From Synaphobranchus kaupii (taxonomy: Eukaryota > Chordata > Actinopteri > Anguilliformes > Synaphobranchidae), in the NCBI GenBank assembly GCA_029718625.1, contig CM056379.1, forward strand, positions 60,787,626 to 60,851,625: DNA of 64,000 nucleotides, written 5' to 3'. Below the pieces are notes generated by a model, which searched no databases, was not told where the DNA came from, and saw nothing but the letters and a program-made list of their open reading frames with translations. Below, in pieces: positions 20,501 through 27,454 of the stretch. A program made the translations under genes and the position numbers. Each line of letters opens with the position of its first letter. The stretch's first letter is position 1.

Positions 20501-21939
20501 GTCTTGAATTTAGTATCAACCTATGGGTTATAGTGTATATGTATTCACTTTTATTGTCCTCATCTGTGAATTAGTAAGCACTCCTGCTTTATCAGAATGT
20601 TCATTTCTGTGAATGAGCCATTTTATTCAAGTTCCTTGTCATAATTATTATTAGATTCTAACGAACAACGGAATACAATTGAGGGCACATTTACAATTGC
20701 AAATTATTTTAGCAATAATACCCCTTTTTCAGGTATTATTGCTAAAATAATTTACAATTGTAAATTATTTTAGCAATAATACCCCTTTTTCAGGATTTAT
20801 GCAAACTAAGGAACATGAAAAACGAAATAACTGCTTTAGACCTGACCAGCTGGTGTGTGAATCAACACAGTACATTCAGTTCCTCCTCCTCTCTGTTGGC
20901 AGAGGGCTGGCCAGCTGCTGCTCAGCAAACACAAGACATTCCCACAATGTTGCACTGACACTGAGGCAATGCGATAATGTTACGGAGCGCCAGTGAGAAT
21001 ATCGTGTGCGTCAAGTGGGGGTCTCCTCTTGCACTGCTCTCACACCCAGCCTCACTCTCACTCACATGTGTGCCACTTGAAGGGGGCAGGCCCTGTCCAA
21101 GGGGAGAACCAACCAGGACAGGGGAGTGGGCGGGGCTGCAGAGTTCCGGAAATGGATTGGGTATGGATGGCAATGAAGTGGCCATCGTCTCCTCCCCTTT
21201 GGATCTGAAAGAGGTGTGACAAATAAAGGGTAGCATGTACATAATTCAACCTAGCCCCAAGAGCCCTGCGTTTGGCTCGGCTTGTCCGAGTGCCAGTCCA
21301 TCGGTCTGTCGGTCTGTCCTCACTGTACGCATCACAGGTAACAACGTTAACATCATATAACCGGAGGTCAATGCGGAATCAAAGGGGGTTTAAGCATTCT
21401 ATAAGCGGTTTTGAAAGGACAGGCAGACAGTCAATGAGTCAAAATAATCAGCCCAAGACATGCCTGCAAAACCCCAAATAAACACGGCACAATCATTCCA
21501 CAGAAGTCTCTTCGTGAGAAGTTGATCGTAAGGCAACATGAACTTACAACTTTATGCAAGTCCCTCAGTGTATCATTTTTCACAGTGCTGGCAGCCTCTA
21601 CTACAATACTCAACCCAGGCAGAGTTCCATTGTGTCTAAAGGAACTACTTGATGCATCGGATAAGGAGCCTGTATGCCCCAGCATCAGCGAGTGGGTTTG
21701 TCTATCAACATATAACTGAGCATGCGAATGACTCCATGAGGCAGTCTGTCCCTCGTTCTCCCAGTGAGTCCATACCTGTTATGATTGATGCTGAGGGGCA
21801 TAGACTTGCGCATAGTAGGTGCGTCGGTGGCCGGGGGCCTCAGGGCCAGGCTGGGGGAGCCATCCCCCCCGTCTGTGCCGTCGCTCGCATCTCTGTCGTT
21901 ACCCTCAAAGACTTCTCTCCAAGGACCTTCCACCTCCAT
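5402..21939 (-). CDS. grb7: growth factor receptor-bound protein 7 (GRB7-family adaptor), 14 coding exons
   Basis: Cytoplasmic adaptor that binds phosphotyrosines on activated receptor tyrosine kinases and focal adhesion kinase through its SH2 domain. Coding exons in transcript order: 21939-21776, 21204-21066, 16345-16189, 14406-14285, 14113-14039, 12374-12237, 11799-11689, 9886-9788, 9067-8987, 8289-8170, 7569-7512, 7212-7125, 5858-5765, 5548-5402. They sum to 1593 nt, 530 aa plus TGA, against about 532 aa for mammalian GRB7, and every junction is GT-AG and in frame. Domains: proline-rich motif [10 protein letters not shown] (about 67-76), RA (about 102-190), PH (about 230-340), BPS (about 363-420), SH2 (about 429-527, FLIRES Arg near 456), C-terminus RVAL. 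GRB7 is preferred over GRB10/GRB14 because [10 protein letters not shown] and NRGILP in the last exon and [17 protein letters not shown] near the N-terminus are GRB7-like. Start: the ATG at 21939 is in a good context (GCCATGG) in the first exon that joins in frame. A 3' end near 4763 (ATTAAA on the minus strand) is possible but weak. Confidence 0.95.
5765..5858 (-). CDS. grb7: grb7 coding exon 13 (SH2 phosphotyrosine pocket)
   Basis: Encodes [31 protein letters not shown]. The FLIRES motif carries the invariant phosphotyrosine-binding Arg (about residue 456); KTKHYLVIP holds the usual His of strand betaD. Acceptor TATAG, donor GTGAGT. Confidence 0.95.
6425..6790. mobile_element. foldback element, shared palindromic core, copy 2
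   Basis: Left arm starts CATGACTTCCTGATGTCTGT and right arm carries the inverted CCCACCCCCCAATTCCCATA block. Most of the loop is deleted compared with the 10298 and 47470 copies. Candidate outer ends carry GGCCGGCTTTA near 6072 and its complement near 6853. Confidence 0.65.
7125..7212 (-). CDS. grb7: grb7 coding exon 12 (SH2 domain start)
   Basis: Encodes [29 protein letters not shown] (residues 422-451). WFHG..SR.EA opens the SH2 domain. Acceptor CCACAG, donor GTGAGT. Confidence 0.95.
7512..7569 (-). CDS. grb7: grb7 coding exon 11 (BPS-SH2 linker)
   Basis: Small 58-nt exon encoding [19 protein letters not shown]. With the end of the previous exon it gives WRKKT, and the SLP motif matches the GRB7 linker before SH2. 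Acceptor CATCAG, donor GTGAGT. Confidence 0.88.
7655..7925 (-). mobile_element. LINE-like 3' fragment (L2/CR1 type)
   Basis: Contains the widespread fish repeat block with GTGGGAGGAAACCGGAGTA, CCCGGAGGAAACCCACG and GGGAGAACATGCAAACTCC, ending in CCACCGTGCCACC. I know this block from L2-type LINE remnants in teleosts; the assignment is from memory. Located in a grb7 intron. Orientation uncertain. Confidence 0.6.
8170..8289 (-). CDS. grb7: grb7 coding exon 10 (BPS region)
   Basis: Encodes [20 protein letters not shown] then [10 protein letters not shown]... to QTWR (residues 363-402). SLVAMDFSG and GRVIENP are the conserved core of the BPS region (between PH and SH2), which inhibits receptor kinases in this family. 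One extra Gly (AGGRV) compared with GRB7. Acceptor TGTCAG, donor GTGAGA. Confidence 0.95.
8500..8655 (+). repeat. diverged dispersed repeat, copy B
   Basis: Partner of the copy near 4440-4615, sharing the blocks CCAAGAGGAGCA and TATGAGGTCA in the same order. Within a grb7 intron, antisense to the gene. Confidence 0.45.
8987..9067 (-). CDS. grb7: grb7 coding exon 9 (PH-BPS linker)
   Basis: Encodes [27 protein letters not shown] (residues 336-362), matching the YG..L..NY start of the GRB7 linker. Acceptor CGGCAG, donor GTGAGA. 81 nt. Confidence 0.9.
9124..9696. mobile_element. composite Tc1-like remnant with transposase tail and 5S-like SINE piece
   Basis: The left end TACAGTGCCCTGCATAATGT and the right end with TACTTTTGGCCATGTAGTGT are Tc1-like termini. 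Between them (about 9345-9438, plus strand) a frame reads [20 protein letters not shown], the DPN-type end of a Tc1/mariner DDE transposase; it is broken upstream. At about 9505-9550 a segment AAGCAGGCGTTGGCTTGGTT AGCACTTGGAAGGGAGAC resembles the 5S rRNA internal promoter region, as in SINE3-type elements. Dead remnant in a grb7 intron. Confidence 0.65.
9788..9886 (-). CDS. grb7: grb7 coding exon 8 (PH domain end)
   Basis: Encodes [33 protein letters not shown] (residues 303-335), with the C-terminal PH helix Trp in CWTTAFRL. Acceptor TTACAG, donor GTGAGG. Confidence 0.94.
10298..11462. mobile_element. Tc1-like long-palindrome MITE
   Basis: TA-flanked ends CAGTGCATCCGGAAAGTATT and its exact complement at 11443-11462. 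The whole 1165 bp is a near-perfect palindrome with arms of about 580 bp meeting near 10880, so it can fold into one long hairpin. No transposase. The inner part (from about 10550 to 11200) is the core shared with the copies near 1200, 6430, 13160 and 47720. It lies in a grb7 intron and is the least decayed copy. Confidence 0.85.
11689..11799 (-). CDS. grb7: grb7 coding exon 7 (PH domain middle)
   Basis: Encodes [20 protein letters not shown] to DFTFCIK (residues 266-302), the central strands of the PH domain. Acceptor TCCCAG, donor GTAATG. 111 nt, phase 0 at both ends. Confidence 0.94.
12237..12374 (-). CDS. grb7: grb7 coding exon 6 (PH domain start)
   Basis: Encodes residues 220-265, including [12 protein letters not shown] and the PH core [17 protein letters not shown]. 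RRSGLYxSTKG is diagnostic for the GRB7/10/14 PH domain, which binds phosphoinositides. Acceptor TTCTCAG, donor GTCAGT. Confidence 0.95.
12461..12653. mobile_element. small MITE with CAGGGGTCCTCAATCTTA ends
   Basis: Imperfect terminal inverted repeats of about 43 bp: CAGGGGTCCTCAATCTTACC at 12461 and TAAGATTGAGGACCCCTG at 12636-12653. 193 bp, non-coding. Looks hAT-like, but the flanking duplication is not clear. Confidence 0.7.
13155..13762. mobile_element. truncated foldback element with Tc1-type end
   Basis: Shared palindromic core (13155-13515) with inverted CATTTGAATGGATC/GATCCATTCAAATG blocks, followed by a Tc1-type right end GGGTGCCAGTAATAGTGG AGGGCACTGTA at 13731-13760 and an internal GGGTGCCAATAATTGTGG copy near 13551. 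The left end is lost. Confidence 0.65.
14039..14113 (-). CDS. grb7: grb7 coding exon 5 (RA-PH linker)
   Basis: Short 75-nt exon encoding [20 protein letters not shown] then SELIQ (residues 195-219), matching the LFPEHMVS-type linker between the RA and PH domains of GRB7. Acceptor CTATAG, donor GTGAGA. Confidence 0.92.
14285..14406 (-). CDS. grb7: grb7 coding exon 4 (RA domain, second half)
   Basis: Encodes [19 protein letters not shown] to [15 protein letters not shown] (residues 154-194), closing the RA domain. The CLEDHE and [11 protein letters not shown] blocks are GRB7-family signatures. Acceptor TTTGCAG, donor GTATTG. 122 nt, starting in phase 1. Confidence 0.94.
15395..16140. repeat. 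possible hAT-like remnant
   Basis: Left part has GATAACCGTGATATTTAAA and ATGATATATCATATCATATT. Right part has ATTGTGATATCGTTATCGC and ends GATATTGTGACAGACCTA. Such ATCG/ATAT-rich ends with CACAATATC are common in fish hAT derivatives. Boundaries are approximate and no target duplication was confirmed. Confidence 0.35.
16189..16345 (-). CDS. grb7: grb7 coding exon 3 (RA domain, first half)
   Basis: Encodes [20 protein letters not shown] through ELHPALGL, residues 102-153: the first half of the Ras-associating ubiquitin-fold domain. Donor GTAAGA (16188-16183). The acceptor TTCGCAG lies only a few bases from a long 33-bp tandem repeat that fills the adjoining intron end. Confidence 0.93.
16353..17148. 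repeat. 33-bp minisatellite, 24 copies, at a grb7 splice acceptor
   Basis: Tandem unit of 33 bp (ACACAGACAGGCGTTACTGA GTGGAGTGCGGGT), 24 full copies by count plus a partial end. Two unit types: GTTACTGAGTGGAG (17 copies) and GTTAATGAGTAGAG (7 copies: copy 15 and copies 17-22). Because 33 is a multiple of 3, several frames stay open for hundreds of codons without any gene meaning. It lies wholly in the intron between grb7 coding exons 2 and 3 and stops a few bases from the exon 3 acceptor. Confidence 0.95.
18030..18200. repeat. dispersed repeat beginning CAAATTTATTTGTATAG
   Basis: The start TCAAATTTATTTGTATAGTG followed by TTTACAAACATTTGTCAGA is a very common fish interspersed repeat signature. 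A diverged second copy lies at about 55100-55140 (AATTTTATTTGTAG...ATAGCGCTTTTTACA). Confidence 0.45.
18470..18557. repeat. T-run and G-run low complexity
   Basis: A T-rich run followed by an uninterrupted run of about 17 G (about 18540-18556) in a grb7 intron. Length is likely to vary between individuals and in assembly. Confidence 0.8.
19400..19760. repeat. alternating purine-pyrimidine (TG/TA/CG) tract
   Basis: About 360 bp of degenerate TATATG, TGTGTG and GTGCGC alternation, the composition that favours Z-DNA. Long ORFs on both strands here, rich in His/Thr/Cys/Val, are artefacts of this composition. Confidence 0.8.
19990..20392. mobile_element. 403-bp MITE with TAGGGCCGTGACCGAATATG ends
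   Basis: Terminal inverted repeats of about 24 bp: TAGGGCCGTGACCGAATATG at 19990 and its complement CATATTCGGTCACAGCCTA at 20374-20392 with one change. Non-coding. Clear target duplication not seen. In the grb7 intron between coding exons 2 and 3. Confidence 0.75.
20690..20795. repeat. direct plus inverted repeat cluster
   Basis: The block AAATTATTTTAGCAATAATA occurs at 20701 and again near 20763 in the same orientation, with an inverted copy (TATTATTGCTAAAATAATTT) between them at 20734-20753. It can form two alternative hairpins. Confidence 0.8.
21066..21204 (-). CDS. grb7: grb7 coding exon 2 (proline-rich segment)
   Basis: Encodes residues 55-101 and contains [17 protein letters not shown], the signature N-terminal proline-rich stretch of GRB7-family proteins that can bind SH3 or WW partners. 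Acceptor TTTCAG, donor GTGAGT. The exon ends ...SGTH and joins VVKV of the next exon in phase 0, like the ...PHVVKV junction of mammalian GRB7. Confidence 0.92.
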
Positions 21940-21947
21940 GGCATTCT
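21776..21947 (-). CDS. grb7: grb7 coding exon 1 (start codon exon)
   Basis: Exon from acceptor TCTCAG (AG at 21949-21948) to donor GTATGG (21775-21770). The first 8 nt are 5' UTR and the ATG is at 21939-21937. It encodes residues 1-54 and two bases of codon 55: an acidic, Asp/Gly-rich and poorly conserved N-terminus ([15 protein letters not shown]...). A second, out-of-frame ATG lies 5 nt upstream of the chosen start. Confidence 0.85.
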
Positions 21948-22159
21948 CTGAGACAGAGAGGGTGTTCAGGTCACCAGACATCAACACACATGACATCGCA
22001 GTGACTCTCCCAAACTGGATGTCAAATATTTTCTATACAGCACAGGATTACGCTGATCGTCACACCCATCCGGGAGGCATAAACATGGCACAAACAATGA
22101 GACACGTGTCGTAAGCCAATTAAAAAATAAGAAAACCAGTTTTACAGTTGAAAATACGT

Positions 22160-22309
22160 CTGTATGCGTGCGTGTGCGTGTGTGTGTGTGCGTGCAAGAG
22201 GGGGAGAGAGGGAGGGTGTATTTGTGTGTTCTGAGAGTGTTTACACTACTCAGGTGTTTTCCACTGCATGGAAGCATCAGTGTTTATGAGTAAATGGGGA
22301 AGGCTGCCA

Positions 22310-22345
<36 letters not shown>
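22160..22345. repeat. two TG/CG microsatellites
   Basis: GTGCGTGTGTGTGTG tract near 22170-22192 and a longer (TG)n tract near 22311-22342, upstream of the grb7 start-codon exon. Confidence 0.85.
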
Positions 22346-22939
22346 ATGTGTATCACCCGAGTCAGAATACCTGCATCAAAACAAGTCTACCCCCTGCCAC
22401 AACTTGCCCACATAAACAACCCATGTTATTCGTCATAAAGAAAAAAAAAAAAGAGTTCCCCAGTCGAAAAATACTTCTGCTTCTCGTTTTACAGGGTGAC
22501 TTTGCAGTGAACCAGGAAACCGGGCGAACGGAATTAGAAAACATGAACCCGCGAAATACGCGCGTCTCGGTATCCCTTTCTTCGACCCTCCATTAGACAG
22601 AAACCAGATCCAGCTGCGGAGTGAGCGGCTACATTAGCCGCACGCTGGTGTTATTCTTAGGACGGCAGTCTCACTCCTCGGTGCTTCCTTCAGTGATTTG
22701 ATTGTGCGAGGATGCAGGCCCATGTGGGAACCCGGGTCTCTTGACGTGTCATCGCCCCGGATTCCGTGTGTTTGTGTGCAGCTGCACCCGAACCTAGAGA
22801 GGAGCCTGAACCTTTGCAAATATTACGCTCCTGGAGCCACCAATTCAGTCATTTACAAAGAAATGGCACTACCTCTGAAAAGGGAAAAAAAGTCCAAAAG
22901 GGTCTGAAATAAAGTGCCTTTTTTTGGCGAGTGGAATTC

Positions 22940-23021
22940 CATACAGAAAGCACAGTGCATACAGAAAGCACAGTGCATACAGAAAGCACAGTGCATACGG
23001 AAAGCACAGTGCATACAGACA
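22940..23021. repeat. 18-bp tandem repeat, about 4.5 copies
   Basis: Unit ATACAGAAAGCACAGTGC repeated four times with one A to G change, plus a partial unit. In the long 5' intron or upstream region of grb7. Confidence 0.9.
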
Positions 23022-24836
23022 GGACGATCGCTCACACTCCGACTCAGGGATACGCGTTCTTTCTGCCACTGCAGGTAGGTGGGCCTCACCTCACTCCCTG
23101 TTGCTGTGCAGAAAAAAGAACTGTGTTTTATCCGTCTAAAGAATGCAGCCTAGTTGCACGGTCTTGCAAGAAACAAATTGCCAGGATTAGGTAAGCAGGG
23201 TGAGGTAATTGCCCCGATGCCTGGATGGCAATCAGCAGGGGGGAACAGGATGTTAGAGCTCTCTGTTTGAGGCATTACAAAGGCCCATTGTGTTGGAGAC
23301 AACTGACCTGTGCACCAGGTGATACTGGCAGGTTCTACTATTTCTGTTTGTTTGTGTGTATGTGCGTTAGGTGGGAGTATAGGGAGCTGTATTCACCAAT
23401 TAGCATTAATACACTGGAGGGGATTCTGGAGCGGGTGTCACCTCAGTGGTCTCTGTCATTTAGCCCTGCGTGAACAGAGAAAAGCAAATCAAAGTCAACG
23501 CTACAACAATCAAATCTCAGAAATGTGTTCCAACATCACTGTTCCCCCTCCACACATAAAGCACAATGCTGAAACCCGTTACGTAATTTGCAAGTTCATA
23601 CATACAGCGCCCTTCTTCACTCAGTCGAAGCGTGCGCTCAGGAGAGAACGCACACAGACCCAGCCGAATTTCTCCTGTGCCGAACACGGGTGGTTCAAAC
23701 AAGCAGTCCCACGGCTGCACGTTCGTCTGCAGTGCCGAGGTGAACACAGGAGGCAGGCAATGCACACCTCGTCTGTGCGTTTACAAGCGTTCGTCAAATG
23801 CAGCTGACCACAGCAACTGTGCAGGGGAGCAAGAGCATATAGGAACGCTCAAGAAATGGCGCAGTGCATAGTTCACCAATCTAGCGTGCGCATTTTACGT
23901 GGGAAAGGAGTATGTGCCAGCACAGATCTTGCTCATCAGATCTCTGATATCTGAAATATTTCCAAATCTAATTTTGCAGCTTAAAAGTTCCACCAAATCA
24001 AAAAAAGCACAACCCAGACAAGCTCTCTCTATATTGCTATATCTGCCATTAAATAAACCAAACTTTCTTACTTGTTGTGATATTAGCAGCTCAGACGAGC
24101 AGCTGGGTCCTGCTTGGCTGGCTGTTGTCAGAGTGTGTGCGAGCGAGCGTACACGTGTCCAGCTCCTCGTAGTATGTGCGGTAGCGTATGCATGTCCAGT
24201 CCGTCTGCGCTCCACCATAACAAGCGGCCGCCGGGACGCATCTATTTTTAATTTCTGTTTTGGGATGAACGGGCTGAAGCCTGTTATTACCGTCACTGTC
24301 CTGGGAGCGCACGCTGACAGTGGATCTCCTAGCTGGGCCATCTGGTATCGTTTTACATTCCTGTCCTTGTTTTACCCTATTTTTACTGCGCTTCAGCGCA
24401 CCTGAAGGGAATCTCCTGCATTTCCGCACAGCTGAAGTGGCCTCCTTTTAGCTCCCTGCCCATTGACACAGAAGCTTCTGTTCAGTGACTTTGACGTCCC
24501 GTGGAGGGGGCTGCGGACATTCTGAGGCAAGGCACTTCACACCTGGTGACGGACCGGTTATTTCACCAACAGTGCCTTTCAGGCGGCCATTTCCTGTACT
24601 GTTCCAGAGCCGTGAGAGAAAACTGCTTGTACAAAAGCTCCATGTGTTCACAGTTAAAAGGGATTCATTTATGTTCACTAACATTTATGAAGCGATTTGT
24701 TGTTTATATTTGCCGTCACAAGGGTGGATGGTTTCTGTGGTGATGAGGGCGTTGTGAAAGCTGCCCAGGTGTTTTGTCAGCAGTGTGAGAGATGACATCA
24801 TGGGGGAAGAGAGCAGCAACAGCTCCCCAGCATGCC

Positions 24837-24850
24837 CCCCCCCCCCCCCC
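24837..24850. repeat. C homopolymer
   Basis: Uninterrupted run of C beginning about 24835, followed by GTACCTGCATACAAGC and its inverted copy TTTTTGTATGCAGGTAC, giving a short hairpin next to the run. Confidence 0.75.
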
Positions 24851-25116
24851 GTACCTGCATACAAGCTTTTTGTATGCAGGTACAGTACAGAGCCGTACAG
24901 TACAGTAAGTCCTGGGTGAAACTTAGACAATAGGGACGGCTCGTCCCAGCCCGTCTGACTGCCAACACGCCTCATATTGAAACTCACCTGCCCCCCTCCC
25001 CCGTCTCTGGCAACACACACACAGACTTGCCCCCACACTCTCTAGTTTCTCTACTTTCAAATACAGGCATACTGCAACAAAGAAGCATAAATATTAACTA
25101 GAATTCATGGATAAAA

Positions 25117-25117
25117 A

Positions 25118-25152
<35 letters not shown>

Positions 25153-25176
25153 ACACACACAGACACACACACACAA
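25117..25176. repeat. (AC)n microsatellite
   Basis: CA repeat interrupted by GAGACA units, in the region upstream of the grb7 start-codon exon. Confidence 0.9.
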
Positions 25177-26449
25177 ATACAGACAACCCAGAGCTAAGAG
25201 AAAATTATGAATTGCTCAAAAATATTATGTAATTTAGTCAGCGCATTTGTTCAACTCATTCTACTGCTAAAATGGTCATATCGGTGCTATAAACCCCAAA
25301 TTAATTATATCTGTTTCAGAAAAAATGCTGTCAAATATGTCTCACCACCAAACAGGCCGATAGCACAGCTTTGAGTGGCCATTGGTTTGTCCGTTTCTTC
25401 TTTTGGTGTACATATCAGCAGTTAAGATCTTATCTCTATCTAAATCAACCAAATCCAGGCTTCAGTTTACAGTTAACTGCAAAACTCAGGGGACATTCTG
25501 GACTGGGATGGGGGACATAGGATGGCGTTGATAACTGATACAGGTGTAAGTGACACAACGTCATACTGTAACATTACGCTGTTATGAAATACATCCAAAT
25601 TACGATTTCTTTTTGTTTTAGTTTTAAATTACAGACATTATTTCATAGAGCTGTTAAGACAGCATTTTATGCAGTGGAATGGAGTCTGTGATTGTATGTC
25701 TTTGTCTTTTCAGTTTAGGTACAAGCTTGCACTCAACTGTACCCTCATGACTAATGTCAAGCTGTGCTCACACATGCACACAAACTAAACACATTCAGCC
25801 ACCACAGTAGGCCTACCATATGATGCTGCACTGCACTGGCCAACAAATAGCTGATGTTATTTTACACTACAACACAACTCGCACAACTACAGCTATAATT
25901 GAGCATTGACCAACGTACACCCGCAAAATCAACTTTGCATTGTCCCAGATTTGTGACAAATCACTAGGCTACTCAACAATGTACTAAGAAGCTAAAACAA
26001 CATTTAACGTTATTCGAATCATTTCGAGGTGTAGGCTAACCATATCAGTGTTGTCTGACCACTGTTAAGTAGCTAATTACAAGGGAGAGGCTGTGTAAAT
26101 ATTTTACAGACATTGGCGAGATTAATAAATATAGCCTACATTTTATTAAAGCCTACTTAGTGAACAGTTGTCCACAAGTTATATTTGGGAGTGAGGCTTC
26201 AAGGGTGATTTGTCATAAACCGAATCACATACACCATGCTCTTAGTGTTTCAAAAATCTGGCACAAATTAAAGTTGACCAACTGAAATAAACATCCTTAA
26301 ACCACCGCACCTATATTAGCCTACACACGCCTCCCTAGCTAGAGCCAAGCCAGGCTATAAGAAGACATCGTTTCAAATTGTAAGTTACATATCATGTGGT
26401 CCTTTGCACACGGATATTCGGCAGCAATCAAATTTGAAAGCAGACTTAC

Positions 26450-26740
26450 CTTCTGACAAGGTGAGGCAGGTAGTACCCGACGCAGGCAGCGGGGTTACTG
26501 ATCACATAGCCTACAACCGGGAGATCCTGTTCCTTATCCATTAGTGTAGCCTCTCCCACTGTCGTCACCATTGCCCAGCACCTCTTACACGTGGGAGGAG
26601 CCATTAGTTCACCTGGGAGGTGAACGAGCACACCTTTCTCGAGTGCTGTGGCACCCCAATGTTCAATCTGTATTGACCTTATACATTTCACACAAAATGC
26701 TAAGCAGTATTGGGTCCAATGAAACTCATACAGCATCGGT
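26450..26740 (-). other. grb7: candidate non-coding first exon and promoter of grb7
   Basis: A strong minus-strand donor GTAAGT (26449-26444) follows GTCAGAAG, in a GC-richer patch about 4.5 kb upstream of the start-codon exon and just downstream of the arf2 3' end. Splicing it to 21947 gives no in-frame extension to the grb7 ATG, so it would be 5' UTR. The 5' limit is a guess. Other first exons, for example in the GC-rich patch 24100-24440, are possible. Confidence 0.3.
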
Positions 26741-27027
26741 GTGTAGTTACCTTAAATAGGTGAGCAAGTGTGGTGACCGAGGATCGGAATCACCTAGGCT
26801 ATAGGGTACTTAAAATAAAATACGTCGTCTGATAAACTTGTAAGATTAAAATTTATTTTAAATTCGAAAAATATATATTTATATTGCGTTAAACGTCATT
26901 TAAGTTTCCGTTTTAAAACTTATCGTTCAAGTTGCTATCATCTTGACCTATGAAATACTTGTTCCTTGATGGATACGCATGTAGGCTACTCGTGTAGCCT
27001 GACATGACAACTTCAACGCTAAACATA

Positions 27028-27172
27028 AGGGCCTGATTTACTAACGCATTTAGCATGTGCAAAACCAGTAACTGGTCATGGTATTTGTTTTTCACCAATC
27101 TTTGATTGTGTTAGTTCTGCGTGTGAAAAACGTTTTGTACATTCTGAAGATCTTAGTAAATCAGATACCAAG
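27028..27172. mobile_element. MITE copy with AGGGCCTGATTTACTAA end
   Basis: AGGGCCTGATTTACTAACGC at 27028 and CTTAGTAAATCAG near 27150 are inverted ends. A better-kept copy lies at 38755-38938. It sits in the narrow grb7/arf2 spacer. Confidence 0.65.
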
Positions 27173-27454
27173 TCTAAGGACCGAATTCGAGTCCAGTATT
27201 TACATGCAACTATTATATTTCATTCTTGGTTCTTTAATTACCACAAGGCAAAATGCACCACTCCGCCATCTAGTGTGCCATCTCCATTTTTCAGTTTTAT
27301 TCTATCCTTCAATCGTTTCACTCACTTGTGAACTCCAGTAATTCCCTTAGCGATTGCTTTCGAGATGAAACGTCCTTTAAAAAAAATAAAAAATATAAAA
27401 AGCTGCTCTCTTGTACAAGTAGGCAACTGTTCCAGAAGTATTGACTCACTACAC

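Noticed and set aside
26446..26736. 96-codon ORF on the minus strand
   Set aside because: No recognisable domain. Spliced to the grb7 start exon it would not be in frame with the grb7 ATG. Better explained as 5' UTR or promoter sequence.
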